DNA of 51,147 nt from positions 1 through 51,147 of the forward strand of contig CAIQPK010000078.1 in the NCBI GenBank assembly GCA_903873705.1. Direction: 5' to 3'. Source of the DNA: an uncultured Acidobacteriota bacterium. Lineage in GTDB: Bacteria > Acidobacteriota > Terriglobia > Terriglobales > Acidobacteriaceae. The position numbers and the translations under genes were made by a program. The notes under the pieces are model-generated. The model did no database searches and had not been told where the DNA came from. It saw nothing but the letters and a program-made list of their open reading frames with translations. Below are positions 1 to 8,365 of this stretch, one piece after another (position 1 is the stretch's first letter; every line of letters begins with the position of its first letter).

Positions 1-695
1 CGCGGACGATTCATCAAATGGATCGCCATCGAATCCACCAGCTGATGCTCCACCGTTACGTCGGGGTACCCGGCCTTCAGCTCATCCACCGTCGCGCGCC
101 ACAGCTGCGAGCACTCCAGCACATTCGCCTTGTCCACCTGCGTCAGCTTCCTGCGACGCTGCTGCGCCAGTTCGAAGCCAATCTTCGCGACGCGCACCAC
201 TTCGTCCTTGGTGTAGACCATCGTGTTGATCGCACGGCCGGTCGCCTTATCCCACGAGCGCGGCTCGCCAAAGTACAGCCCGCCCAGCAGCTCGCGCACG
301 AACAGAATGTCGACGCCCTTGGTCACCTCGGGCCGCAGCGGCGAGTTCTCCGCCAGCGCCTCAAACGCGAGGCAAGGCCGCAGGTTCGCAAAGCCGCCAA
401 GAATCTGCCGAATCTTCAGCAGCCCCGCTTCCGGCCGCGTGTTCGGCGGCAGGCTGTTGAACTTGTTGTCGCCTACAGCGCCGAGCAGCACGGCGTCCGA
501 GTCCAGTGCGACATCGATCGTTTTCTGCGGCAGTGGCGTGCCGTCAGCCGTAATCGCCACGCCACCAATCAGCGCCTCGGTAAACGTAAATTCATGCCCA
601 CCAAACTCCGCGACAGCCTTCATGATGCTGACCGCTTCGTTCGTTACTTCAGGGCCAATGCCGTCTCCGGCGAGGATGGCTACTTTCAGCTTCAT
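1..695 (-). CDS. leuB: 3-isopropylmalate dehydrogenase, 3' end outside the window
   Basis: The open frame on the minus strand starts at ATG 695 and runs off the left edge with no stop, giving about 231 codons of a family usually near 360. The product begins MKLKVAILAGDGIGPEV, the typical N-terminus of NAD-dependent isopropylmalate/isocitrate dehydrogenases, and continues with LLGAVGD, a LRP segment, VRELLGGLYFG and a R-x-A-x-x-A-F-like stretch, as expected for LeuB. The enzyme oxidatively decarboxylates 3-isopropylmalate in leucine synthesis in the cytoplasm. An AAAGGA stands 6 nt before the ATG. It lies 74 nt downstream of leuA in the same direction, so the two are probably co-transcribed. 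The C-terminal half cannot be judged here. Confidence 0.93.
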   Translation of the reverse strand, partial: MKLKVAILAGDGIGPEVTNEAVSIMKAVAEFGGHEFTFTEALIGGVAITADGTPLPQKTIDVALDSDAVLLGAVGDNKFNSLPPNTRPEAGLLKIRQILGGFANLRPCLAFEALAENSPLRPEVTKGVDILFVRELLGGLYFGEPRSWDKATGRAINTMVYTKDEVVRVAKIGFELAQQRRRKLTQVDKANVLECSQLWRATVDELKAGYPDVTVEHQLVDSMAIHLMNRP

Positions 696-721
696 TTGCA
701 TTCCTTTGAAATCAGTGGAAA

Positions 722-741
722 GAAGCGGATCCCTCCGCTTC
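722..741 (-). terminator. Hairpin between leuA and leuB
   Basis: A perfect 8-bp stem (GAAGCGGA / TCCGCTTC) with a 4-nt loop lies between the leuA stop and the leuB start. On the minus strand it is followed by TTTCC, too short a U-run for a strong terminator. It could give partial termination or protect the RNA end, altering the leuA:leuB ratio. The role is inference; the stem is seen. Confidence 0.4.
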
Positions 742-769
742 GCTACGGGATGTCAAGTGATGGGGGACG

Positions 770-1948
770 CTAAGAGACGTTCGCTACCTCAGTCATTGAT
801 TCATGCAGCAACCCCAGAATGTCCTGGTCATAAATCGCCTTCTTACGATCCGCCAGCGTCGTAAACCGGGTGTAAACAGCGTTCAACTCTTCCTTCGAAA
901 GCTTGTGTCCCAACTCCTTCAGCCGGTGCTCCAGCGCACGCCGCCCGGAGTGCTTGCCGAGCACAATCGCCTGGCCCTTGTAGCCCACCGACTCGCGCGT
1001 CAAAATCTCATACGTCAGCGGATTGGCCAGCACGCCGTGCTGATGAATCCCCGAAGCGTGGGCAAACGCATTCGCGCCCACAATGGCCTTGTTCGGCGCG
1101 GTGCCAAAGCTGATGCACTGCGTCAACAACTGGCTCGCTTCGAATAGCTTCTCCATCACGATGTTGTTCGAGTAGGGCATCTTGTCTTTACGCACCATCA
1201 TGATCGCGGCCAGCTCTTCGAGCGCCGCATTGCCGGCGCGCTCGCCAATGCCGTTGATCGCGCACTCCACCTGCCGTGCCCCGGCTTCCATCGCGGCCAG
1301 CGTGTTGGCGACGGCAAGCCCAAGATCGTCATGGCAGTGAGCGGAAAGCACAATGTCCTTCGCCCCCGGCACGCGCTCCAGCACCATGCGGAACATCTCC
1401 GCATACTCCTGCGGAACGCAGTACCCGACGGTGTCAGGCAGGTTCAGCGTCGTCGCTCCCGCCTGGATCGCCACCTCGCACACCTTGCACAGGTAGTCAG
1501 GGTCAGTGCGCGTCGCGTCTTCGGGCGAGAACTCGATATCGTCCGTGAACGTCCGCGCGAAGGCGACCATCTCGCCAATCTGGTCCAGAGCCTGCTCGCG
1601 CGTGATCTGCAGCTTCGCCGCGAGGTGCAGGTCAGAGGTGGAAAGAAACGTGTGAATGCGCGAGGTCGCTGCCGGTTCAATCGCGCGCGCGGCGGCGTCA
1701 ATGTCTTCCTTCTTGCACCGCGCCAGCGCAGCGATCTTCGGTCCGCGAACTTCGCGCGCGATCGTGCGCACCGACTCAAAGTCGCCATCGGAAGCGATAG
1801 GGAAGCCGGCCTCAAGGATGTCGGCACCGAGTTCGGCAATTTTGTGCGCCATGCGCAGCTTTTCGCCGGCGTGCATGGTGCAGCCCGGCGACTGCTCGCC
1901 GTCGCGCAGCGTCGTGTCAAAGAAGACGATGTGGTTCTTGCTCGTCAT
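770..1948 (-). CDS. leuA: 2-isopropylmalate synthase, short form without regulatory domain
   Basis: The 392-residue product condenses acetyl-CoA with 2-oxoisovalerate, the first committed step to leucine. The TIM-barrel catalytic domain starts with [12 protein letters not shown] (residues 11-22, metal-binding Asp16), has the metal-ligand motif HCHDD at 204-208 and NGIGERAGN at 232-240. The linker subdomain follows ([15 protein letters not shown], about 293-307). Typical bacterial LeuA is 500-520 residues because of a C-terminal leucine-sensing dimer domain; this protein stops just where that domain should begin, and leuB follows within 74 nt, so it has not been split off by a frameshift nearby. 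Feedback inhibition by leucine is therefore probably lost or supplied otherwise. Homocitrate or citramalate synthase is an alternative, but the leuB neighbour favours LeuA. Confidence 0.9.
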   Translation of the reverse strand: MTSKNHIVFFDTTLRDGEQSPGCTMHAGEKLRMAHKIAELGADILEAGFPIASDGDFESVRTIAREVRGPKIAALARCKKEDIDAAARAIEPAATSRIHTFLSTSDLHLAAKLQITREQALDQIGEMVAFARTFTDDIEFSPEDATRTDPDYLCKVCEVAIQAGATTLNLPDTVGYCVPQEYAEMFRMVLERVPGAKDIVLSAHCHDDLGLAVANTLAAMEAGARQVECAINGIGERAGNAALEELAAIMMVRKDKMPYSNNIVMEKLFEASQLLTQCISFGTAPNKAIVGANAFAHASGIHQHGVLANPLTYEILTRESVGYKGQAIVLGKHSGRRALEHRLKELGHKLSKEELNAVYTRFTTLADRKKAIYDQDILGLLHESMTEVANVS

Positions 1949-2098
1949 CGAATGGAACCTTTCCCTCTGGACAACATCATAATCACCTCTTATGCTGAGT
2001 GCCAGATGTATGCGGAATTCTAATGCAGGTATAGGCCCGCTCCGCTAATCAAAAAGCTACGCCTCACCCGCCCGAAAGGCAACGCCGACCGGAGCCCC
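1949..2098. promoter_or_regulatory. Divergent control region leuA / lysR
   Basis: This 150-bp gap separates the starts of leuA (leftward) and the LysR-type gene (rightward), the classical arrangement in which a LysR regulator controls its divergent neighbour. ATGC recurs three times near 1993, 2010 and 2024, and TAGAAT on the minus strand could be a -10 for leuA. No clear -35 is seen, as is common at activator-dependent promoters. No convincing T-N11-A palindrome was found, so the site assignment is open. Confidence 0.4.
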
Positions 2099-3019
2099 AT
2101 GGACCTCTTCCAGCTCGAAACCTTCCTCGCCGTCGCCGAAGAGCGCAGCTTCTCCCGCGCCGCCGCGCGCCTGCACCGCACCCAGCCGGCGGTCAGCCAG
2201 GTCATCGCCAAGCTGGAGGCTGAACTCGGTGAGACGTTGCTCGAGCGCACCTCCCGCGACGGCATCCTCACCGACGCCGGCGAGGTTCTCCGCGACTACG
2301 CGCAGAAGATGCTCAACCTGCGGTCGGACGCGAGCGCCGCCCTGGTCGACCTGCGCTCGCTGCACACCGGCAAGCTCAACCTGGCCGCCAACGAGTACAC
2401 CTGCCTCTACCTGCTGCCGCTGCTGGACGCCTTCCGCCGCGAGCACCCGCGCGTCAAGATCGCCGTCCAGCGCTCGCTCGCCAGCCGCATTGCCGATGAT
2501 GTCCTCTCCCACTCCGTCGAAATGGGCGTGGTCAGCTTCCGCCCCGACGACCCCCAGGTGAAATCCACGGTCGTCTTCCGCGATGAGCTGGTCTGCGTCG
2601 TCGCTCCGCAGCACGCGCTCGCCGGAGTGGCGAAGGTCTCCATCCAGCGCCTCGGCCGCGAAACCTTCATTGCCCACAACGTCCCTTCGCCGCTTCGGCA
2701 AAAGGTCATCCAGACGTTTACCCGCCACAAAACGCCGTTGGAAATGGGCATCGAGCTGCCCTCGCTGGAAGCTATCCGGCGCTTCGTGCAGCGCGGCAAC
2801 TGCGTTGCCCTGGCGCCGCGGCTCACGGTGGAAACGGAGCTTGCCAACGGCCTCCTGGTTGCCGTGCCGGTTCCCGAGCTGCACTTCGAGCGCAAGCTCC
2901 GCCTCGTCTACCGCAAGCAGGCCGCGCTCACCCACGCCGCGCGGGCATTCCTCAAGGTCGTCGAGGACCACGCCGCCCGCGAAGGCGACCCCTTCTGTTT
3001 TATCGCTGAACGCGGCTAG
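2099..3019 (+). CDS. LysR-type transcriptional regulator
   Basis: The 306-residue protein has the LysR winged helix-turn-helix at residues 1-62 (MDLFQLETFLAVAEERSFSR, then the recognition region TQPAVSQVIAKLE) and a periplasmic-binding-fold effector domain from about residue 90 (KLNLAANEY, LLDAFRREHP) to the C-terminus. Length fits the family (about 300). The ATG has GGAG 4 nt upstream. It is divergent from leuA, so leuA-leuB is the natural target and a pathway intermediate the natural effector, as known for LeuO/IlvY-like systems; that link is inference. The effector cannot be read from the sequence. Confidence 0.9.
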   Translation: MDLFQLETFLAVAEERSFSRAAARLHRTQPAVSQVIAKLEAELGETLLERTSRDGILTDAGEVLRDYAQKMLNLRSDASAALVDLRSLHTGKLNLAANEYTCLYLLPLLDAFRREHPRVKIAVQRSLASRIADDVLSHSVEMGVVSFRPDDPQVKSTVVFRDELVCVVAPQHALAGVAKVSIQRLGRETFIAHNVPSPLRQKVIQTFTRHKTPLEMGIELPSLEAIRRFVQRGNCVALAPRLTVETELANGLLVAVPVPELHFERKLRLVYRKQAALTHAARAFLKVVEDHAAREGDPFCFIAERG

Positions 3020-3129
3020 ACCAGCCTGCAAATATTCCGGATACCGGCGCGAACTTTCCCGGCAAAACCCCGTCTGTATCGGTAGCCTTACCCACTTTGG
3101 GCCACGCGCGTCACATGAGGGACGCTAAC

Positions 3130-3594
3130 ATGACGATCTTCGCTTCTCGCACATTCAAACGCACGGCGGCCCTGCTGCTGTGCACCGTTTCGCTGGCGCT
3201 CCCTGCGCTGGCGCAGAACAGCTCTAACCCCGAGGGCGGCCCGCCTCCCGGCCGCGGTCCCGGACGCGGCGGTATGCGCATGAATCCCGAGGAGCGCCTC
3301 GCCCGCCTGAAGACCGAACTCAACCTTAGCGAAGACCAGGTCGCCAAAATCAAGGCCATCTTCGAAGAAGGCCGCGCGAAGATGCAGGCCGAGCGGAAGT
3401 CTGACGCTGCGCCGGAAGACCGCCGCGGCGCCATGATGGCCGATATGAAGGTGGAGCGCGAGAAGATCGCCGCCGTACTTAACGCTGACCAGAAGGCCAA
3501 GTTCGAGGAGATGGAAGCCCGGATGCGCCGCGGTGGTCCTCGCGGTCCCGGCGGCAATGGCGACGGGCCCCCACCGCCTCCGCCACCGCAGTAA
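3130..3594 (+). CDS. Spy/CpxP-like periplasmic protein
   Basis: The predicted 154-residue product begins with a signal peptide (MTIFASRTFKRTAALLLCTV, cleavage likely after ALA-Q). A Gly/Pro/Arg-rich linker is followed by a charged helical segment with two LTxxQ-like repeats (LNLSEDQVAKIKAIF and LNADQKAKFEEM), the signature of Spy/CpxP-type ATP-independent periplasmic chaperones. The C-terminus is again Gly/Pro-rich and ends in a proline run. The ATG at 3130 was chosen because GAGGGA lies 7 nt upstream and the signal peptide starts there; in-frame ATGs at 3097 and 3115 lack this. A strong terminator follows at 3624, so the gene is probably monocistronic. Confidence 0.75.
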   Translation: MTIFASRTFKRTAALLLCTVSLALPALAQNSSNPEGGPPPGRGPGRGGMRMNPEERLARLKTELNLSEDQVAKIKAIFEEGRAKMQAERKSDAAPEDRRGAMMADMKVEREKIAAVLNADQKAKFEEMEARMRRGGPRGPGGNGDGPPPPPPPQ

Positions 3595-3623
3595 TTGCCC
3601 CCAAATCCCATTCATCTCCACAG

Positions 3624-3646
3624 AAGGGCCTCAAGCGAGGCCCTTT
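3624..3646 (+). terminator. Intrinsic terminator of the Spy-like gene
   Basis: A perfect 9-bp stem AAGGGCCTC / GAGGCCCTT with loop AAGC is followed by TTG on the plus strand, 30 nt after the stop codon. Confidence 0.75.
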
Positions 3647-3797
3647 TGCCTATCCAATCCCATTCCGCCGCGTCCATTACCCATGCGGGCGGGTACAATA
3701 GAGCATCAAGTATCCGAGTCCGCTTGACGTGGTCTGCCAACTCACCGGCAACCCAAACTGGGCGCGAGATGTTGAACGTGAAGGGATTTTTCCGAGC

Positions 3798-4397
3798 ATG
3801 AAGAAGATTTTGTTGGTTGGCGCGCTGCTCCTTGGCTCGACCGTCGGGTACGCGCAGGAGAGCAGGCAGGAAGTCAGCATGAGCGGTTTCGAAACGCTGG
3901 CTCCGGATGTACATGGCAACGGCGTCAATCCCATGTCGACAACGCTGACGACCGGCGTTCTTGCCAGCTACCGGTTCATGGTTACCCCGCGTTCGGCGCT
4001 GGAGCTGAACTACAGCTTTGCGCAGAACTCGATCAAGTACCTCACCAGCTCCATCCGCAACGGCGAAATCCACGCCCGTCAGCAGGAGCTCAGCGGCGCC
4101 TATGTCTACACGCGCAACTACGGCCGCTATAACCCCTTCCTCGAGGCTGGCATCGGTGGCTTCGTCTTCACGCCCATCCTGGATAACGGCACACACCAGC
4201 TCGACGCGAAGCAGAACACCAACGTCGGTGCGCTCTTCGGTGGCGGCGTAGCGTATGAGATCAGCCCCAGCTTCGACCTCCGCGTCCAGTACCGCGGCTT
4301 CCTGATGAAGGCGCCGGACTTCGGCAAGGCCGAGTTCAAGTCCAACCGCTACTACGTGATGTCGATGCCCGCTATCGGCTTCGCGTATCACTTCTAG
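3798..4397 (+). CDS. Small outer-membrane beta-barrel protein
   Basis: The product of 199 residues starts with a signal peptide (MKKILLVGALLLGSTVGYAQ). The rest has alternating hydrophobic/polar strands with aromatic girdle residues (SYRFMVTPRSALELNYSF, GAYVYTRNYGRYNPFLEAG, FDLRVQYRGFL) and ends in a C-terminal aromatic (IGFAYHF), typical of 8-strand barrels inserted by BAM. ATG 3798 is preferred because the signal peptide starts there and AAGGGA lies upstream. The function is unknown; such OmpA/OmpW-like barrels are numerous in Acidobacteria. It converges on a related barrel at 4530-5069, which also has the YGRFNPY motif, so the two may be distant paralogues. Confidence 0.75.
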   Translation: MKKILLVGALLLGSTVGYAQESRQEVSMSGFETLAPDVHGNGVNPMSTTLTTGVLASYRFMVTPRSALELNYSFAQNSIKYLTSSIRNGEIHARQQELSGAYVYTRNYGRYNPFLEAGIGGFVFTPILDNGTHQLDAKQNTNVGALFGGGVAYEISPSFDLRVQYRGFLMKAPDFGKAEFKSNRYYVMSMPAIGFAYHF

Positions 4398-4411
4398 AGC
4401 AGAGAATAGAA

Positions 4412-4521
4412 ATTAGAGAATAGAGATTAACAGCGAAAGCCCCGGCCAGTGCCGGGGCTTTCGCATTTCCATTGTCGAGATTCTGCCTGACCTACTTAAT
4501 CTCTAATCTCTACTCTCTAAT
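4412..4521. repeat. 18-bp inverted repeat enclosing a bidirectional terminator
   Basis: ATTAGAGAATAGAGATTA at 4412-4429 is matched by its reverse complement at 4504-4521 with one mismatch. The right arm belongs to a short tandem array of a 7-bp unit (TAATCTC-like) from 4497. The arms enclose the 14-bp terminator stem at 4433-4464. The whole lies between two convergent barrel genes. Confidence 0.7.
4433..4464. terminator. Strong bidirectional terminator
   Basis: A perfect 14-bp stem (GCGAAAGCCCCGGC / GCCGGGGCTTTCGC) with loop CAGT sits between the convergent genes ending at 4397 and 4530. The stem itself has AAA/TTT near its outer ends and is followed by ATTTCC on the plus strand, so it can serve both transcripts. 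Confidence 0.8.
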
Positions 4522-4529
4522 CCCTGCCC

Positions 4530-5069
4530 CTAGTGAGGCTTCCCGGCGCCAAAGTGATACGCCGCGCCCACCGTGATCAACTGCGGATTCAGCCCTGAGT
4601 ACGGAAAGCTCATCCAGTGCTGGTACTCGTAATCCAGGCGCACATTCACCTTGCGGTGGACGGCGATATCGAGCCCGCCGCCGCCTACGAACATGTTGTA
4701 GGCCAGGTTGGCCTGCGACTGCGAGAAGTTGTAAACGCCGCGCCCGTACAGCCCCTTCACATACGGATTGAAGCGTCCGTAGTGCCGCACGTAGCGTCCC
4801 CCGAACTCGTAGGTGCGCTGGTAGATCTGCGTTCCGCTGCCGTCGTTCACCTGGTGAAAATCCACTTCAACGCCCCAATGGGGACGGAAGTCGAAGGTGC
4901 TGTAGAACGCGAAGCCGTTGATACGCTGCGTCAGGTAGTCAGGCTTGGCGGAGCTATAACCACCACCGATTTGCAGATCGCCGGCGCGGCTGGCCGTCGA
5001 GTGTCCCTGCCCATGGGCGGCCGCGCTGCAGGCGGCGAGCAGGATTAGAAGTAAATGACTTTTCTTCAA
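4530..5069 (-). CDS. Small outer-membrane beta-barrel protein
   Basis: The 179-residue product has a signal peptide (MKKSHLLLILLAACSAAAHGQ) and then about eight amphipathic strands (LQIGGGYSS, FAFYSTFDFRPHWGVEVDFHQ, TYEFGGRYVRHYGRFNPYVKG, VNVRLDYEYQHW, LITVGAAYHFG). It resembles OmpA/OmpX-like opacity barrels in size and pattern. It is transcribed toward the barrel gene at 3798-4397, and both share the YGR(F/Y)NP(Y/F) strand, suggesting a common ancestor. No ligand or function can be inferred. Confidence 0.72.
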   Translation of the reverse strand: MKKSHLLLILLAACSAAAHGQGHSTASRAGDLQIGGGYSSAKPDYLTQRINGFAFYSTFDFRPHWGVEVDFHQVNDGSGTQIYQRTYEFGGRYVRHYGRFNPYVKGLYGRGVYNFSQSQANLAYNMFVGGGGLDIAVHRKVNVRLDYEYQHWMSFPYSGLNPQLITVGAAYHFGAGKPH

Positions 5070-5220
5070 CGGACTATCTCCAACTTCCAGGGCAGAGGAA
5101 CCTTGTTGCCAATCAGACGGGGAAACTATCTCAAGAGTCTACCGGAGACGGCCACTCCAAGTCTGATGAAACTTGGCCTTCCGGCTCATAACGGCTCGAT
5201 TGGCGGAATTTTTGACGCAG

Positions 5221-5250
5221 AAAAAGGGAGGAAGCGTCCGCTCCCTCCCT
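5221..5250 (-). terminator. Terminator of the M48-like gene
   Basis: On the minus strand AGGGAGG pairs with CCTCCCT and is followed directly by TTTTTC, 10 nt past the stop codon at 5260. This is a standard intrinsic terminator. Confidence 0.75.
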
Positions 5251-5259
5251 GTCTCCTGA

Positions 5260-7158
5260 TTACTGTTGCGGTGGTACGGCCGTGCCTGTAGTCGGCGCGG
5301 GTGCGGAGACAGGCGCCGCCGCATCTACGGGTGTGGCTGTCGCCGGCGCGGGTACGATCACGTCAGCAGCCGGAGCCGCTGCTGCCGGAGCCGGAGCCGG
5401 CGGCGGTGCGGGAGCTTCCGGAGCCTTCCAGTAGCCCAGCTTGATGTACACCGGCGTAATCTCGAACGGCAGCTTGTCGGTGGCGTTCAGCAGCGGCTCG
5501 TAGGTCACGTGCTTCTGGATCACCTGGTCGGTCCACGGATCGAAATTCAGGAAGCTTTCCAGCGGCACCGCCGCCTGCTGCTTCAGGTCGCCCATGTTCA
5601 GCTTGGGAGCCTTGCTTACCATCGCCTGCAGCCAGAACGTACCGTCCGGCTTCATCAGCCCATCGCCCATCATCGGCTCGTTCAAGGCCTTCAGGGCCTT
5701 GCCGCGCGGGGCAAGCTGCTGCAGATAAAGGCCAAAATACTGCTGACCGTCGGCCAGTTCCTTGGCGTTCAGCAGGTCCATCGCCTTCTTGGCGGCATCC
5801 ACGTTTTCCTGATCGGTGTGGTGCATCGGAAGGCGCTGGAAAGCCGACTCCGGCGGGAACATCATGCGGTCAGAGAACGCGTACTTCGTATCCACGTGGT
5901 GGCCCAGGATGATGTGGGCAATCTGGAATGCGAGCAGGGCATTCAGGTTGCCCATCTGCTGTGCGCCGTCGGTGGTCTGGATGGCCGTCGTATCGATCAG
6001 GCTCTTGGAGAGCAGGATGGTATTGCCGATGGCGATCGACTCCAGCGGCTGGGTCAGCATCGTCCGTACCCGGATGGGCCGCGGGGTTTGAATATTGTTG
6101 TAGACCAGGATGTTGTTGGCCAGGTCGCTCAGCGTCTGGTCGAACGGGCTCTTGGCGTCGATCAGGCCGGCGGTGTACAGCCGCTCGATGACGTTGTCCT
6201 CAGCCTGCTGGATCCACTCGCGCTGCGCGCCCAGCGGGCTGACGTCGGCGTTGGCAGCATTGGCAGATTCATCCACCGCACCCACCACGTCGATGTTGGT
6301 CTGCTCGCTCTCAGGCGGAGGGATCTTCAGCTCATAGCCCCAGATGTGGCTGATCGCCTTGAACTGCAGCGCATGGGAAGGCGACTTCGGGTTCGTTTCT
6401 TCCGAGTACACCGACGTCGGCATCCACAGGTCGCCGTTCACGTTCGTCCGCCACGAGTCGAAGTGGTAGTACTCCGTGATGTCCTGCTGGGTTCCGTTGA
6501 AGTCGCCGTCAAAGCGCACAATGTTGCCGTTGTTGCGCTCAATCCACACGCGACCGAAGAACCGTCCCGCCTTCTTTTTCACCGGCTGCACATCCAGAAC
6601 GATGGTGGGAATGGTTCCCAGGAACTCGTTGCGCACAAACCCGAACGTATAGTTCTGGCGGTTGAAGCCATCGCCGTTCGGCCCGTCCGTATCGATCACG
6701 ATCATGCGAACGAAGCCGCCCTCGTGGTAGGTCAGGTGCAGGCTGGACGACAGGCCGGTGATGTAGCCGAGCGAGTGCTTCATAAAGCCAAATTTGCCGC
6801 CCTTGCCCTTATCGCGGGTCTTGTCGGTCGCGTAACCGGTTTCGCCGATCACCTTGCCGAAATCCACTCGCGCCAGCGAGTGCCAGTCCGACTCCGGCAC
6901 CTGTACCAGCACCGGGTCCGGCTTCATGTTCTGGATGTAGGTATCCACCAACGGCGACCGCTCACGCAGGGCCTTCACGACGGCCGCTTCATGCACAATC
7001 GCCTTGTCGATCAGCGCATTCTGCGCGGGCGTCGGCTTGCGGAAGATCTGTTCCTCGGGCTTGTTCTTCTTTCCAAACGGAAAGGCTGCGGCAGAAAGCG
7101 AGCACGCCGCGAACATGGCGAGGGTCACAACGGTAGTGGATTTCGTCCGGAAAGTCAT
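5260..7158 (-). CDS. Secreted protein with degenerate M48-like peptidase region
   Basis: The 632-residue product has a signal peptide (ending SAAAFP) and an N-terminal half with beta-rich, LolA-like segments (RVWIERNNGNIVRFDGDF, DLWMPTSVYSEE). The second half resembles M48 zinc peptidases: IGNTILLSKSLID, then LLAFQIAHIILGHHVDTKYAF near residue 407-427. In active M48 enzymes this helix reads HExxH; here it is FQIAH, so the first zinc ligand and the catalytic Glu are missing while the downstream HH remains. The last 60 residues are an Ala/Pro-rich tail. AAGGAG precedes the ATG by about 12 nt. It lies 106 nt after the TonB-like gene and may share its transcript. A scaffold or binding role is more likely than proteolysis. 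Confidence 0.6.
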   Translation of the reverse strand: MTFRTKSTTVVTLAMFAACSLSAAAFPFGKKNKPEEQIFRKPTPAQNALIDKAIVHEAAVVKALRERSPLVDTYIQNMKPDPVLVQVPESDWHSLARVDFGKVIGETGYATDKTRDKGKGGKFGFMKHSLGYITGLSSSLHLTYHEGGFVRMIVIDTDGPNGDGFNRQNYTFGFVRNEFLGTIPTIVLDVQPVKKKAGRFFGRVWIERNNGNIVRFDGDFNGTQQDITEYYHFDSWRTNVNGDLWMPTSVYSEETNPKSPSHALQFKAISHIWGYELKIPPPESEQTNIDVVGAVDESANAANADVSPLGAQREWIQQAEDNVIERLYTAGLIDAKSPFDQTLSDLANNILVYNNIQTPRPIRVRTMLTQPLESIAIGNTILLSKSLIDTTAIQTTDGAQQMGNLNALLAFQIAHIILGHHVDTKYAFSDRMMFPPESAFQRLPMHHTDQENVDAAKKAMDLLNAKELADGQQYFGLYLQQLAPRGKALKALNEPMMGDGLMKPDGTFWLQAMVSKAPKLNMGDLKQQAAVPLESFLNFDPWTDQVIQKHVTYEPLLNATDKLPFEITPVYIKLGYWKAPEAPAPPPAPAPAAAAPAADVIVPAPATATPVDAAAPVSAPAPTTGTAVPPQQ

Positions 7159-7264
7159 ATCGATCGGGGACTCCTTAGGTCTTGGTCGGCGTATCCCAGT
7201 TATGATGCCGCCGGCTTTGTTCGTGAAGAATGGTTAGAAAACTTAGGTAATACCGTGCCGGACC

Positions 7265-8365
7265 TTAGCCTGCCATCTGGAAGTTCACATTAACGACGCC
7301 TTCCCAGTCTACCGGGTGTCCCGTCGCATCCAGCGCCGGTGTAAACCGGGTACCTTGAATGGCACGCATCGCCGACTCGTCCAGCCCATGGCCCAACCCG
7401 TGCGTCACGGCCACCACCTGCACCGCGCCCGTGGATGTCACCCGTATCCGGATGGAAACCGCGCCTTCCAGGTGCATCTGCTTGGCTTCTTCGGTGTAAA
7501 CCGGCTGCGGTTTATACGTCACTTTGGGCGGAGCAGCAGCCGTAGCCGTATGCAATACCGGTGCGGCTGCCGGGGGCGGCGCCGCGTTGGTCTGCAGGTG
7601 CACGTTCACGGGGGCGCCCGTCAGGTTCTTTGAGGTCACAGGACCGGTTCCGTTGGAGGTCAGCTGCACACCAACCACCTTCTGCGACCCGCGGTCCTTG
7701 CCGTTCATATCAGTGCAGGTAGGGCAGCCAAAACCGCTCACCGCGGAGGCCGAGCGCGGCCCACCGCCCGTATTGCTGGCCGGCATCCCAGGCTGGCCGG
7801 ACTGGCCAAGGTTGATCTTCGAGACTGCCGGCCCGGTCAGGGGCTTCAGCGGATTGTCGGGCGTCCCCAGCCTTACCGGCGAGGGGTTCGCATCGTTGTT
7901 CTTCACCGCTGCCGGGCGAATATCCGCGGCCAGGCTCACGGCCTTGGGAGCGGGCGGTGGCGTCACCGCCTTGGGCGGGGCCGGCTGCATGTGAATCGGC
8001 TGCGGCGCCATGTGCACTTCAATCGGCTTCATCTCCGGCACTTTTTCCGGCGGAAGCTTGATCTTCGGCGGATCCATCGGCTTGGGCGGAGGCGGCGGCG
8101 GCATTTTGAACTTCGGCGGAGGCGGAGGAGGGGGCGGAGGCGGCTCCTTCACCGGCTCAACATACGTTAACTCTTTTGCTTTGTTCGTGTTCACCACGGT
8201 CTTGACGGCGCTTCCCACCAGGATCACCAGCGCGGCCAGCACCAGGTTCGTGACGATCGACGTCGTAAACGCGCCCTTGCTCTGTTGCCCGTCGTTCAAT
8301 ATCCCGAAGTGCTTGAACTGGATATTTTCCGGCTTCGGATTTTCGCTGCGTAGCGGTTTGGACAT
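7265..8365 (-). CDS. TonB-family energy transducer
   Basis: The product of 366 residues has a cytoplasmic N-terminus, one membrane anchor near residues 34-54 (TTSIVTNLVLAALVILVGSA), a long proline-rich periplasmic stretch with runs of up to 10 Pro (residues 70-140), and a C-terminal TonB domain of about 85 residues (PVYTEEAKQMHLEGAVSIRI, then a Gly/Asp segment and AMRAIQGTRFTPA). It would couple proton motive force to outer-membrane transporters. ATG 8365 is chosen over an in-frame TTG at 8389. An odd GCPTCTD CxxC lies in the middle linker. No ExbB/ExbD genes are adjacent. Start region and length suit acidobacterial TonB proteins. Confidence 0.83.
   Translation of the reverse strand: MSKPLRSENPKPENIQFKHFGILNDGQQSKGAFTTSIVTNLVLAALVILVGSAVKTVVNTNKAKELTYVEPVKEPPPPPPPPPPKFKMPPPPPPKPMDPPKIKLPPEKVPEMKPIEVHMAPQPIHMQPAPPKAVTPPPAPKAVSLAADIRPAAVKNNDANPSPVRLGTPDNPLKPLTGPAVSKINLGQSGQPGMPASNTGGGPRSASAVSGFGCPTCTDMNGKDRGSQKVVGVQLTSNGTGPVTSKNLTGAPVNVHLQTNAAPPPAAAPVLHTATAAAPPKVTYKPQPVYTEEAKQMHLEGAVSIRIRVTSTGAVQVVAVTHGLGHGLDESAMRAIQGTRFTPALDATGHPVDWEGVVNVNFQMAG

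Noticed and set aside
2099-2107. Leucine leader peptide/attenuator before leuA
   Set aside because: No run of Leu codons or alternative hairpins was found in the 150-bp leuA leader.
3694-3699. TACAAT as a -10 promoter element for the barrel gene
   Set aside because: No acceptable -35 at 16-18 bp was found, so it was not annotated.
5266-7293. 675-codon open frame on the plus strand opposite the M48-like gene
   Set aside because: It is the high-GC complement of a real gene: Arg/His/Gln/Leu-rich, no domain, no start signal, whereas the minus frame has a signal peptide and coherent domains.
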